Source: Peribolospora baueri | Taxonomy: Eukaryota; Basidiomycota; Peribolosporomycetes; Peribolosporales; Peribolosporaceae | NCBI GenBank assembly: GCA_029717555.1 | Contig: JAMDHS010000014.1 | Span: 62,001-126,000, forward strand | Reading direction: 5' to 3' | Length of the DNA: 64,000 bases | Part shown: positions 47,692 through 59,900 of the stretch, one piece after another | Numbering within the stretch: position 1 is the stretch's first letter | Layout: each line of letters opens with the position of its first letter | Position numbers and translations under genes: made by a program | The notes under the pieces: model-generated | What the model was told of the DNA's origin: nothing | The model's database searches: none | Seen by the model: only the letters and a program-made list of their open reading frames with translations

Positions 47692-50600
47692 TCAAACGTT
47701 GTACCACGCAAACCCGGGGTTCCCAGGCTCAGCGGTTTCGATCATCTTCGGCTCGTAGCCAGCCTTAGCAGCGTCGGGCTCGCCAGCCTTCTTCTCCGCC
47801 TCCTCTTTCGACTCGACGTTCACCTTGGAGAACTTGAGCGTGCGCGCGAGGTACGGCAGGATCTGGTCCAGGACTTCGGCCTCCTTGAAGGGCAGGGCGC
47901 GGTTGAGCGTCGCCTCAATACCAAAGGTGCTCATACGTCTCTGCAGGACGAGTCACGAGGAAATGCGTCAGCAATAGGAACGAACGCTGACTGCTTTGGT
48001 GCGAAAAAAGTCAAGTCCCTGCCCCGATGGTTCATAACCGTTCACTTACCTGAAGCTGCTTGATGAACGGCATCGCCTTCTTGTCCTTGAAGAGCCCCTT
48101 CTTGTCCAACGACTGCCTCAGGCCAGCCTCGTCGACCTGGCCGGTCGCCATGTTAATGTTCTCGCGCAGGGCCTGAACATGCCACCGAAACGAAAAAATC
48201 GCGATGGATCAGACAACCTTCTCATCGAGCTTTACATTCATGTTCAAAGCATTTACTCACCACGATGCAACGCTCCTGCCATTCGGGGAACGAGGTGGCG
48301 ATGAAAATACGCAGCTCCTTGGGCTTGGATGGGTCGTAAGTCACCACCGGTCCCTTGCCCTTCGCCTTCTTCTTGCTCACCGCCAGCTCGGCATCGCGGA
48401 TCGTCTTGATCAGAGTGCGCACGTACGTCGCCGCGTCCGAGAGCTCCTTGCTGACGGGTGCGCTAAGCTCCGGGAACCGAGCCAGCTGCACCGATTCCTT
48501 CTCACCGAGCACCGCTGTCCAGATGTGCTCGGCGTAGTGAGGCGCAAGAGGAAGGACGAGGAGCGCTTGCACCCGGATCCATCGGAAGACGAGGTCGACG
48601 TGCATGCCGATGTCTGCCGTCGCCTCGCGGTAAAGGTCGCGCGCCATCTGGAGCTCGTAGAAACCGGACTTCAGAGCGTCTTTATAGAGTGTCCTACAAA
48701 CAAAAAACCCCGGGGGAACATCAGTGACCATCCAAAAGGCCCGTATCCCACCCGTTCTCTTCCGCGTATACTCACTTGGAATAGTACTCATCGGTGTGCG
48801 CGATGAGCTCGTTCATCTCGTTCTCGAACACCTTGTCCCAGAACGTGTATTCGCTCTTCGGACCAGTGCGGAGCTTGTCCTTGTTCGAGACTTGCTCCTG
48901 TATTTAGGATAACAACCCATTCGTCAGCATTGGTGGTGCGCGATTCCTAAGCTATGTGTTGCCTTCAAGCCGCGACCACTCACCAGGGTCCACTCGATGA
49001 GCGTGTGAAGACGGAGAATGTTGGCATTGGCCGTCTTCTCCTCAAAGTTCGCGTCCTCAATACCGTCACCAGCGTCAGCGAGAGAGAGGCGGGTGGCGTC
49101 AGCGCCAAACTTCTCGACCGCCTCACGCAGAGTAAGGCTGTTGCCCGTGCTCTTAGACATTTTTGCGCCGTTGAGCATCAGATGGCCGTTTGCGCGCATC
49201 GATTGCGGCCAGAGCTTCTCTGGGAAAATGGCAGCATGGATGTAGATGCAGAAGGTGAGGTGGTTGGGGATGAGGTCCTTTCCGGAAGTCCGGATGTCTA
49301 TCGGATAGAAGTAGTTGAACTCGGCCTTGAGGATATCAGCCTTCTCGCGAGGGATCGTCGAGTTGGTGGGGAAAGCGCCGCTCCCCAAGATGTACTCCCA
49401 CATTTCATCAGTCAGCTGGTCAGGTGTGATGCCGAGAGGGCCCGGCTTACTACCGTCTTCGACTCCGCCTGGAAAGAGGCGAGCGAAAAGTTTCAGCAAG
49501 ATGGCAGAGCGCGAAGGCCGCAAACGGGAAACTCACCCTGAAGAAGATAAGCGACGGTGTAGTAGCTCATGTAAATGGTCGAGTCGCTGAGAGATTCCAC
49601 GAGGAATTGCGGGTCCCAAGGCAATCGGGAACCGAGACCGAAACTCCTTGCGCACGCCCACTGTCGCAGCCAGTTGATCACCTGCTCGAAGCCGTTGCGC
49701 GTTTCTTGGTTGTACGTGTTCATCTGAGCCAGGAGCCTAAATTGTAAAAAATGCGAGGTGACTGAACGTCAGCGGGAGTAATATGACCTCCACGTCGACA
49801 GCTGGAAGGTCGACGCACTTCTCGGCCTGAGCCTTCCACTCGTCCTCGCCGTAGTCGAGGTACCACTGGTCCTGCAGAGCAACGACACATTCGTCGCCGC
49901 TGCGAGAAATGATGAGACCTTCCGGCTCGGCGTAAGGGAACGCGAGGCCGGCTTTGATCATCTCTTCTCGGACCTTGGGTTTGGCGTCCTGAACGCTCTC
50001 GCCCTTGTAGGTACCAACGAGCATGGTGCCCGAGTAGAAGCCCTCCTTGTACGCCAGGTCCTTGGCCTCAGCCAGAGCCACCTTGTCTTTCTGTGACTGG
50101 ATCTTGAGCTTCTTGACCAGCGTCTCGGCGGTCAGGTTGCCGTACATGGGAGTAGAGATGACGGGAGTGGGGTCAAGGGCGGCCCAGGAAGGGTCAATCT
50201 TATAGTACTCCGCCTTCTTGCGCAGGTCCATCAAGGTGGCATAGTCGTCAGGAGAGTCAGACGGCACGGACGTGACGACACCGGTACCCTGACGGAAGTA
50301 GAATCGGGACGAAATCGAGCTGGTCAATCGGATTCTCAAGGTCACCAATGCGTCGTCCGATGGATCTTACCTTCGTCGCCAGGACGCCCTCCATAGGCAG
50401 CATGTAGACCTCATTATACACGCTGAAGGGCGCCTTGATCTTCGTCCCTACGAGATCGGATCCTTTGATAGACGCAATCTTGTCTACCTTACCGCGCTCC
50501 TTGAAAGTGCCCTGGAAGGTCATGTTGCGAGCGGCGCGGTCAGTGCACACGATGACCGAGTCGTCGTCAAGGGTGAAGACGCCGTAGTCAATGGTGGGTC

Positions 50601-52175
50601 CGACGAAGCAGTTGGTTTGGCCGTACCTGCGAATTGACCGGGGTGGAAAGATGGTTCAATAAAACTGGACGAAAGCTCAAACTGCAAGGCCAAGCGAAAC
50701 GATGTCGACTCACATCGTCTCAGGCCTCAGAGTGGCCGCGACGAAAAACACCTTTTTGCCCTGCGTCGACTTGTCAAGTATGGGGGCAGCTGCAGCGCTC
50801 CACTGGACGAGCTCCATCTTAACGCCAGTGTACTCCTGTGGACCAAGAGCCTCTCCGCTTTGCCTGTCGTGGTCCATGCAGGGCTGGCCGTCCTTAGGCG
50901 AGTAGATAGTGTAGCGCTCGCCGAACTTGATCTTGTCGACGGCGTGCAGCTTGTTGACCTGCCAGCGAACAAATGTGTCGTAGTAGGGGTTCACGTCGGT
51001 GGTGATGAAAGCTCTTCGCCAGTCGATACGAGCACCGAAAGCATCACAATCGGCCTGAAAACCGAGAAGAACGAGGTTGTCAATGAGCAATCGGGATGCG
51101 ACGGATTCATTGCTGTGCAACGAGCACTGACCTTCGCGATCGGAGGGAAGTACTTCAACCAGTAGTGAGGATCAGCAAACTTCTTGATTTCCTCGTTCGG
51201 AACCTAGAAACAAAGGGAAGACCATATGAGCATCAGTACATATGCCCTGTTTCCATCCTTAGCGACTTCGTACAGGCACAGGCACGCACGGCAATGCTCC
51301 TCATGATCTGGAACTGATACTTGAGTCCGGTAGCCTTCGCGGCCACCTTGCCCTTCTTGGCTTTGTCAACGTTAGAGTGAGTCGTAGAGGTGGTCGATGT
51401 GGCGGTGTCGGGGGCGAGCTTCTCTTCGGCAACCTCGTCAACGTAATTCTCAAAGTCGGGACCGAACATCTCGATCTCCCGCACGAGCTTGTCGGCCGCG
51501 GCCTGTGCGTCGGGCCAGGGGAAAGGGTCAGAAGGTTACACCGAAAACACAGGCAAACAAAAAACACAGCCGCCTCCATAAGAACAAAAAGGCACTGCCC
51601 ATAGCCATCAAGCGAAAGCATTCCCACGTCCCCTTCCACAGGGAACTCGCCGGCCACATCTTCCTGGGCAACCACGCCGCGCGACACCACCAACCTCGTC
51701 ATCAGAGACCCACCTTGATGGGCATACCGGTGCAGTGGAAAGCCCACGGAAAGAGAGCCCTCCGCCCCTTCATCCTCTCGTACCCGGTCGCAAACTCGAG
51801 CTTGGACATGGTGAAAGCGTGACCGAGGTGGAGCGATCCGTTCATGTAAGCAAACGGCACCGTCCCGAAGAACTTCGGGTACTTTTTGCGCAGCTCGTCC
51901 AGATCCATGTCGCGCAGCGAGGCGTCCGAGGTGGTGGGGGCGTCGACTTCGAAGAGGTGCTCCTCCTTCCATCGCGCCTGATATTTGTGCTCCAGCGACT
52001 TGAGGTAGTCCCTTTTGGCGGTCTGAAGAAGCGATCAGGTCCAAGCTGCGTCAGTCCCCTGTGCTGCGCGCATGTGCCCAGTCCGACGCCAGGCACTGGC
52101 AGCTACGTCATTCGTACGCACGTTCTCGAGCTGGATGGGGCCGTTGGCCTCCGGAGCAGTGGTGGTGCTCGTCAT
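47692..52175 (-). CDS. CDC60: Cytosolic leucyl-tRNA synthetase
   Basis: Minus-strand gene with about a dozen exons, start 52175 ([19 protein letters not shown]), stop at 47694-47692. It charges tRNA-Leu. The class I signature HIGH reads [24 protein letters not shown] is [19 protein letters not shown]. The CP1 editing domain is present: [19 protein letters not shown] and [19 protein letters not shown], with the conserved editing Asp in SDSPDDY. Other family blocks are [12 protein letters not shown]-like [46 protein letters not shown] and [20 protein letters not shown]. The C-terminal domain is the archaeal/eukaryal cytosolic type. An in-frame ATG at 52244 would add 23 residues rich in Arg/Ser/Pro with no acids, which resembles a mitochondrial presequence. 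Some exon borders are approximate. Confidence 0.95.
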
Positions 52176-52612
52176 CCTGACGATGCCCGCGAAGAGAAAG
52201 CTGGCCGCGCGAGGGGGCGAGGGTCGGCGAAGCGGAGACGACAAAGAGATTGCGAGCAGTATGACTGCTGTAAACTGCGCGCTCCGGCGGCGTTCCTACG
52301 TGATCGGGGGCAAAGGGGATGGTTGTCGAAAGCAAAGGCGACGACGTCCTGGAGGCGGACCTTGGCCACGCCAGAGCCGGACCGGGGAGTACGACTCGAC
52401 TCGAAGAATTCTTGCTGCGGCAACCCGTTTGCCGCTCAAATCAGGGTCGACTCAAATAGAATTCAATTCTATTCGGCTCAATTCAACCGTCACCGTCTCC
52501 CTCCTGACCATGGCTGACGGCCGACGCTCCTCGCTCTCGGCTCGGGTAATGTACAACGCCCGCGCGCGTACAACAAGGGCACGCAATTCGACGAGCAGCT
52601 TTTCCCCCTCCG
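52176..52612. promoter_or_regulatory. LARS promoter and DUG2 3' region
   Basis: About 440 bases between two minus-strand genes. It contains the in-frame upstream ATG at 52244 and an ATTCAATTCTATT stretch near 52460-52480 that may act in 3'-end formation of DUG2. Confidence 0.45.
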
Positions 52613-55600
52613 TCACGCTTGGGTCGAGCTGGGCAGAGAGCAAAGGAATCGACGGACGACGGAGCGCCCCTTATGCAAGTTCTCGACGCGAATGCGCTCG
52701 TTCGGCAGGTGACCTTGGTCCGAGCTCTGGCCGAACGGAAGAGCAAGCACGGGTGCCCCCAGCGCTTTCTCGAGAATGGCGAGGGCGGGGATGGACTATG
52801 GGAGAGGAGCGGAGGCGCGCAGGGCGAGTTGGCAGAGAGTAAAGAGAGTGAGCTGATCTGAGCTCGTCACAGTCCGCCTGTCCGAGAGAGCGAGAGAGGG
52901 AAAGAGACACTTGGAGCTTGCCCAGACCCCACTTACCCCGCCTTCGCGAATGTACCACGGCTTGGCTCCCCACTCGTTCGCAACGGCCTCAGCCAGTGCT
53001 TTCCAATACTGATGCTCGGTAGATCCGAGCCACCAACCTGCCATGTGATCGATGGAGACCTGAGAGCGCAACACAGTCTCGCGTCAGTGTCACGAGGTGC
53101 GAGCATGATGACGGATAGTCCAGCAGCCTCTCCACACACATGAATGGTGTTTCTCGAATGGAGTGAAGTGAAACTCTTTTGAAGGTGGTCCACGAGCATC
53201 CGAGCGATGTCATCCAAGTCTTGGTCCGGCACGATCCGCACCGACACAGTCGCGGAGACCTTGCGCGGAATGACCGTCGAGTTGCCAGGTCCTGACACGT
53301 TGACGGTGTGGATGCTGAGCGCGGGGTACCGCCATCGGGCCATCAACGATTCTGCGGAGCCAACGCGGCCTGCGTGCCCTTCGACGATAGTTTGGTAGTA
53401 GTCCGTCTCCTCTTTCGTCACCTGATTTGCAGCATCAAACGGAGCACGGTCCACGATGAGCGAATTAAGCTTTGGTGCCTCTGCCGGATTTCGAAAAAAA
53501 AGGAGCTCACCCGTCGAACGGCATTGTAGAACCCTTGCACCTTGACCCGATTCCCATCGCAGAGCGAGCCAAGCACGCGCACCATGTCGACCATCGGCTC
53601 GTCAACGGCTCCGCCTTCAACGCCTGAATGGACATCCGGATGATCGCTGGAAATCTGTTCTGAACAACAATCAGATGGTGTCTATGTAGCTTTGCCCTGC
53701 GCGCGCATGAACTACTCACCTCCACCGTAGCCCGAACGACGCCTCTCAATCCAATCGTCAAGCAAGGCTCCGTCTCTCCAAGCCAGTAGGAGTTGCTGTC
53801 CGTGACAAGACAAACAGCGTCAGTCACGGTTCTTCATTTTGGAAGCATGCATGGCCAAGGTCGGAGCTCACCAAACTAGCACAGCATCAATATGCCCAAT
53901 CTGCTCCTTGTACTTGTGCAAAGCGTCGCGGAAGCCACTGCTTCCCGACTCTTCCTCCCCTTCGATGATCATCACGACGTCGACGTCGAGAGCCCGCTCG
54001 CTCAGCAAAGATGAGGCGGCGTGGGCGACGGCGAGTATAGGTCCTGCACAAGGGGTACTCGTCAGTCAGACGACTGACCTAAAAAAACTCGAGCGTGAAC
54101 TCACCTTTATTGTCTGACACTCCTCGGCTGAGCCAGTGAATGTAGAGAGATAAAATTACGTTCAGTTGGACTGCGGTGATGGTATATTTAACGACATCAC
54201 ATCAAGCTGCACCATCCCGACCACTCACCCAAACAAATACCCATTACGTCCAAACAGTTCCCAGGGGTCACTATCCCAATACCCCTCCCCAGCACTGATC
54301 ACGTCGTAATGACCGTACACGGCGATCCGAGGTTTATTCTCACCGTCGGGGCGATCTTTCCCACGAAACGTTGCAAGAACGAGCGGGTTCTCGCCTTCGC
54401 GAGCGCTCACCTGGAGGAAGATACAACCGTCGGTTCTTCAACACACACAGCCCGGATCACAATAAGGCTAGGCCTTCTCACCAAGGAGGCCTCGGCGCCG
54501 AGCTGCGAGAAGGTCCTTTTGAGGAAGAGCGCGCATTGTCGACAGTCTTCACGGTGCGAGTCGTCACTGATAGTCTGGAACGTTATAAACTTGCGGAGGC
54601 TACGCATGAGGGAGTCTGATCGATGCGAAAAGCGAAAGCTCAAATGAATGAGAGATCGGAACAAGTGGGAGGAGAGCTTCCATCGCCCTCTCACCCTGCC
54701 AAGGATGCAGCAAACCATTACTACTATCCGACTGGCGTCGTGACCGCACATCCAATTCCCAAAACTGAAAAGGCAACAAATGAGCCGCTTGCAAGCGCTG
54801 TTACGGCCATAATATAGGAGATTTTACCTGAATTTTGTTGTCTGATGCACCCGTGATGAGAAGAGGGTGGTTCGGCACGTTCTCATGGACGATGGTGGAG
54901 AGAATGATGCCGTCATGGGCACACCAAGTAGCGGTGCATTGAAATGATTTGTTCCATCTCTGATCGCGGAAAGAGAAGGCATGAATTTGCGGATACGAGA
55001 AAATGGTTGACGAACGAAGCGCGAAGGAGCTCACCTTCATCTCTCCGTTGGCGGAAGCGGTAAAGAGTTCTTCACCGACTGATACAAGGGAAAGGACGTC
55101 GTCCTGGAACCCAGCCAAGAAAGCTGTTAGCACCTGACGTACGCCCTACGGACTGACCCGAGCAAGCTCTCACTTCATGGGCAGTCAAGGTCCGAATTAA
55201 GGTAAAAGTCTCCAAATCCCAGATCTGAAGGCAAGGACAGGGATGACGAGTGATGTCAGCCCTGCTCATGCTCGAGACCTCGACTGATCTCGACGAGCTC
55301 ACTTTGACATGTCCGTCTTGGACTCCAGCAAAGAGGGTGCTTTGCCTCGTCGCGAGGGCTAAGACACCACCTAGACAGCCATGCAATGTGGTGATCAGGG
55401 TGAGGCCTGTCGGTCTGCATTCCCATAGCTGCAGAAGGTCAGACCAGTCGGTGAGTCGATGGGTTCACCCTTTCGGTCCAGCAGATATCGTCACAAAGTT
55501 CACCTTCACGTCCTCGTCTCCCGAGCCGCTAACAAGAACCTCCGGGTATCTTTCGCTAAGATACGTCAAGTTCAACGAATAGACGTATCCGAAATGAGCC

Positions 55601-56732
55601 GAGGGCATGACGTCTTCCACCGCAATCTGAAGCCGCGGTGTCGTCTCATCCTCGTCAAGATGAACGCTGTCTGTGTGCAGCTCGGCATGTCCGGACTCTG
55701 TTCCGGGCGCGATGTGGCCGGTTGTGAACAGGTGGGCTGAGCCGGATGCAGGGGTCGATGTTCCAGAGCCAGAAGGCGATTGGCCATGTATAGGTGAGGG
55801 GCGATATGAGTCAAAGAAACGATGAGGCTTGTGAACGGGAATCGGGAAGGGTGATGAGAGGGAAGTCGACGCGGCTGAGCTGACGTCGTCTGCGAAGATG
55901 ATCCACTGCAGTACCATTAACAAAGACGATGTCAGGGCGATCTAGCCGGCCAATAGCATATCATCCTGTACGTCAAAATATGTATGACTCAACCTGAATA
56001 GACGTATTTTGGCATCCAATATACAGCGTACGTCGCTTGGCGCTCCAGGCGAGACAGAAGATATCGCCAACATTGTCGTCCGCTGGGTAGATGATGTAGA
56101 CTGGCCGAAGAGTGCGCACATCCCAGACCTGTGAATAGGAACTGTGCTCAATTGTTCGTTCGTATGAAGACAGTAAAGATGAAGAAGGGCGCCGACACTC
56201 ACTCTGACCGTGTTGTCACCAGATGAAGAGAACAACCAACCCTTCTCAGGGGCAATTTCCATTGCCAACACGCTGCCGGTGTGGCCCTTCATTCGCGCCT
56301 TTTCCTGCAGGGTATCAAGATCCCACACCTGTGTGTAAAAAAAAAACATGCCAGGTCAGCAAGACATTTTTGAGGGAAACACGTGTCGGTACCTCATCGC
56401 AGCTTACGTAGATGTCCTCTCCCTGACTGCCGCTGAACAACTGCCTACCCTTCGCGTCGACGGCGAGAGATAGAACGGAGGTGCCATGATGCGTAATGGT
56501 ATGAACTAGAGACGGAATGCTCTGCTCTATTCCTTGTGTTGCACTCCGGGCTGCATAGTACGAGCAAAGGACAGTTAGGAAGAGTGAAATGCAACACCTT
56601 CGAGGCAAAGCATGATCTGACCACGGCGCCTCAGCCCTGAAACTCACTCTGCGGCACTGACCCAATCGGCTCCTTGTGCGTCGGCGCCTCTCCTTTAACA
56701 TCTGGCCCGACTGAGCCGGCCTGTCCCGACAT
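52613..56732 (-). CDS. DUG2: DUG2, WD40-M20 peptidase subunit of the glutathione-degrading complex
   Basis: Minus-strand gene with about 16 exons, start 56732 (MSGQAGSVGPDVKGEAPTHK), stop 52615-52613. In yeast Dug2 acts with Dug3 in the glutaminase-type breakdown of glutathione in the cytosol. The N-terminal half is a WD40 propeller: ATQGIEQSIPSLVHTIT, LFSGSQGEDIYVWDLDTLQ, LFSSSGDNTVR, EVLVSGSGDEDVKLWE, LFAGVQDGHVKIWDLETF. The C-terminal half is an M20 metallopeptidase. Metal and catalytic residues lie in RIAVYGHYDVISAGEGYWDS, FGRGVSDNKGPILAVA, IIEGEEESGSSGF, ISSDHPDVHSGVEGG and GHLPNERIRVENL. The last exon adds SIPALAILEKALGAPVLALP. The combination of propeller and M20 domain in one chain is specific to Dug2. 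Exon 1 is 56732-56648; other borders are approximate. Confidence 0.93.
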
Positions 56733-56936
56733 GAGTCGTCTGTCTGTCTGCGTTCGCGAGAGGAGACGGACGACATCGAGCTTCGAAGGTTATGTATGTG
56801 ATTAGATAACGGTCCGTGCTCAGAGCACGTGATGCGGTCAGAAATCGCGTGACGTGCCGCAGTAAGTGCTTGAACGAAATGTCGAAATGTGCGCAGCTTG
56901 ACTTTTCGCTTCGGTACGTCCCCAAGACGAGAGAAG
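56733..56936. promoter_or_regulatory. Bidirectional promoter of DUG2 and ECM16
   Basis: About 204 bases separate the divergent start codons, so both promoters must overlap or be shared. CACGTGAT (56826-56833), an E-box-like CACGTG core, lies near the middle. No TATA box seen. Confidence 0.55.
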
Positions 56937-59900
56937 ATGGGCCATCTCCGACCGCGCTTCAACGCCAAAGCGAGACAGTCCTCCGCAGGTGGGGCCGCTC
57001 ACAAGAAGGGTAAAAGGAAACGCGATGACCCCAGCGACGGCGGGGCAGGGGCAGAGTCTAATGCGGAATTGATCGTGCCACATAAAGAGAGGGAGAAGAA
57101 GTTAGAGAAGGAACGGACGAGGAAGGAGGTGCATAGTTGTTTTCGATGGAGTCCTATAGATGGGCCCAAATTAGATAGAATGCTCTGACGATCAATATTT
57201 TTTTTTTCTTTTTTCCAACGCTGTAGTTGGTCGGCGCTCAGGAGCAGGAGATGTCGAGCAAGAAGCGAAAGCGGCTCGACAAGTTCATCGTGCGTATCGA
57301 AGAGACGGAGTGAGCTGAGATGTGCAGCTGTTCTCTTATGTCTATCTTTTTTTTCATTTGAACTATGCCTTGTGCTATCACAGGATGCAAAACTAAAGAA
57401 AGAAGAACGAGTGCGCTTGCTGTCCAAGCTCGCCGAGTCATCGAACAGTCTCGCCGATCACACCGCCCTCGCTTCTTCCTCTACTCTCGGCTCGGGGCAC
57501 GCTCTCACTGGGGCTCAGCGCTTGGAGCAAATGGAGAGGATGGAGAAAAAGGATGCAAGATCGGCGGTCAACCGCGCGACGGTGATGAACAAGGTTGCGA
57601 AAGGAGGAAGGAAGGGCGCGAGGATGACATCGTCTAGATTGGGTGATGGCGGCGGCGGCGGCAGTGGCGGAGATGAAGAGGAGGACGAAGAGGAAGAGGA
57701 GGACAGCAGCGAGAGCAGTGAAAGCGAGGACAGCGGTGAGGAAAAGGACGTGGATGATGAGGCGGGGAAGGTGAAGGGGAAGGAGGTAGAAGAGGCAGAG
57801 GAGGCGGAGGAAGCAGAGGCGGCGGAGGAGGCGGAGGAGGCGGAGGAGGCGGAGGAGGCGGAGGAAGCAGAGGAGGTGGAGGAGGTGGAGGAGGATGAGG
57901 AGGATGAAGACGAAGAGGAGGAGGAGAATGAAGACGAAGAGGAGGAGGGGGATGAAGACGAAGAGGAGGAGGAGGATGTCCCACAGAAGAGAAGAGCTTT
58001 CCCTCCTTCCTCTTCAACTTCTCGACGAGCCGGTGGTTTCAAGGAGTGGGCGCTCGCTCAAATGCAACAAACCGCTCAGCAGGGAAAGGGAGCAACCTCA
58101 GAGGGCGCCACACAGGGCGACAAGGCAAGCGCCGGAGACGCCACGAACGCCCTCATTCATCCTCTTTTCCCTCCAGTCAAACCTGCTGCACGAACAGACC
58201 CGTCGCAACCCGTTATGGGCCCTCTCGGTTCGCTCCCGTCCGCACCGCAAACGCCGTTCGCCCAGCATCTCCACTCCATTGCCAAGGCTGACGCACAGGC
58301 CGCAAAAGCGGACAAGCCTCGCACCGTCATCCGAAACGTCCCCGTGACAAGACCCACCGACGTTGAAGACACGCGTATGAACTTGCCGATCGTGGGAGAG
58401 GAGGAGAGGGTCATGCGTACCATCATGGAAAACCCTGTCACCGTGATCTGCGGTGAGACGGGCTCGGGAAAGACGACGCAAGTGCCCCAGTTTCTATTTG
58501 AGGCGGGCTTCGGTACCAAGGGGACCGGTGAGCGCGGAGACAAGTTTGGAGTCTTTCTCTCCTTTTGCGGGGGATGTTTAGGGACTAAATGTTGTACCGT
58601 CCTGCTGTTCTGCCGTGACAGATAACCCAGGCATGATCGGCATCACGCAACCCCGTCGAGTAGCGGCCATGTCCATGGCATCTCGCGTCGCGCACGAACT
58701 CTCTCTTCCTCCTACGCGCGTCTCCTACCAGATTCGTTACGATACCACGGTTAGCCCTACCACGTCGATCAAATTTATGACCGACGGTGTACTCCTTCGC
58801 GAGCTAGCGCAGGATTTTCTCCTGTCGAGGTATAGTGTCGTGATCGTTGATGAGGCCCACGAGCGGAGCGTGAACACGGACATTTTGGTCGGCGTGCTGA
58901 GCAGGGTGGTCAAGCTGAGGGAGACGTCCTGGAGGGAGGGTAAGGACGGAGCTTTCGTGAGTGACGCAGTCGTGATATTTAGCTGGACAACGCAAAGCGA
59001 AGGTGGAGCAAGGAGAAGGTGGTAATCTTATCTCCCATCTCATCTGTTGCGTTATGCTACTCTTGGACCGTACAGCCTCTCCGTCTCATCATCATGTCCG
59101 CCACTCTCCGCGTGTCGGACTTCACTAACAATACCACTCTTTTCAGTCAACCTCCGCCCGTCCTTGACATTTCCGGTCGTTCGCACCCCGTCACAATGCA
59201 TTTTAACCGACGAACTACACACGATTACCTTGGAGAGGCCGAGAAGAAGGTGGCAAAAATCCATGCGCGTCTGCCACCGGGCGGCATTCTGGTCTTTTTG
59301 ACGGGCCAGCAGGAGATCACGAGCATGTGCAGAAAGTTGGAGAAGAGGTTTGGGAAGAGGGCCTTGGAAGAGAAGCGGAGGGCTTCCAAACGGAGAGTGA
59401 CGGAAGCGAAACGCAGACGAGAAGAAAGGGATTCCGAGGACGAGCAAGATGAGTTACGGATTCATCTTGGCGCCAGAGAAGGTGAGACTCTGCTTGTCAC
59501 CATATCGGCCTATGACGCTCATTTGAGAGACTGACCCATCGGGAACATTTTCAGGGGTCGTGGAGAATGAGGAAATGGATCTGGGAGTAGGACGGGATGA
59601 GAATCTCGCGCTTGACGTCGATGACGGAGACGTAGACGAAAGTGCAGACGCAGACGCCTTGGACACCGACACTGATGAGGAAGATGAGCAGATTGGGGGG
59701 CTCAACGAGGAGACTGATGGTGAGCACGTCTTGCCATTTCCTCTTGAGTCTCGTGGCATGTCTGACACGCTCTCATTGCTCGTCCAGTTCCGATGCACAT
59801 CCTCCCGCTCTACTCCCTTTTGCCGTCGGACAAGCAAATGCGGGTCTTCGCACCTCCTCCGCCTGACGCTCGACTCGTAGTGGTGGCTACGAATGTGGCC

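Noticed and set aside
57515-58042. Minus-strand open frames with long Ser and Pro runs
   Set aside because: They are the complement of the acidic purine tract in ECM16; no start context, splice sites or family resemblance.
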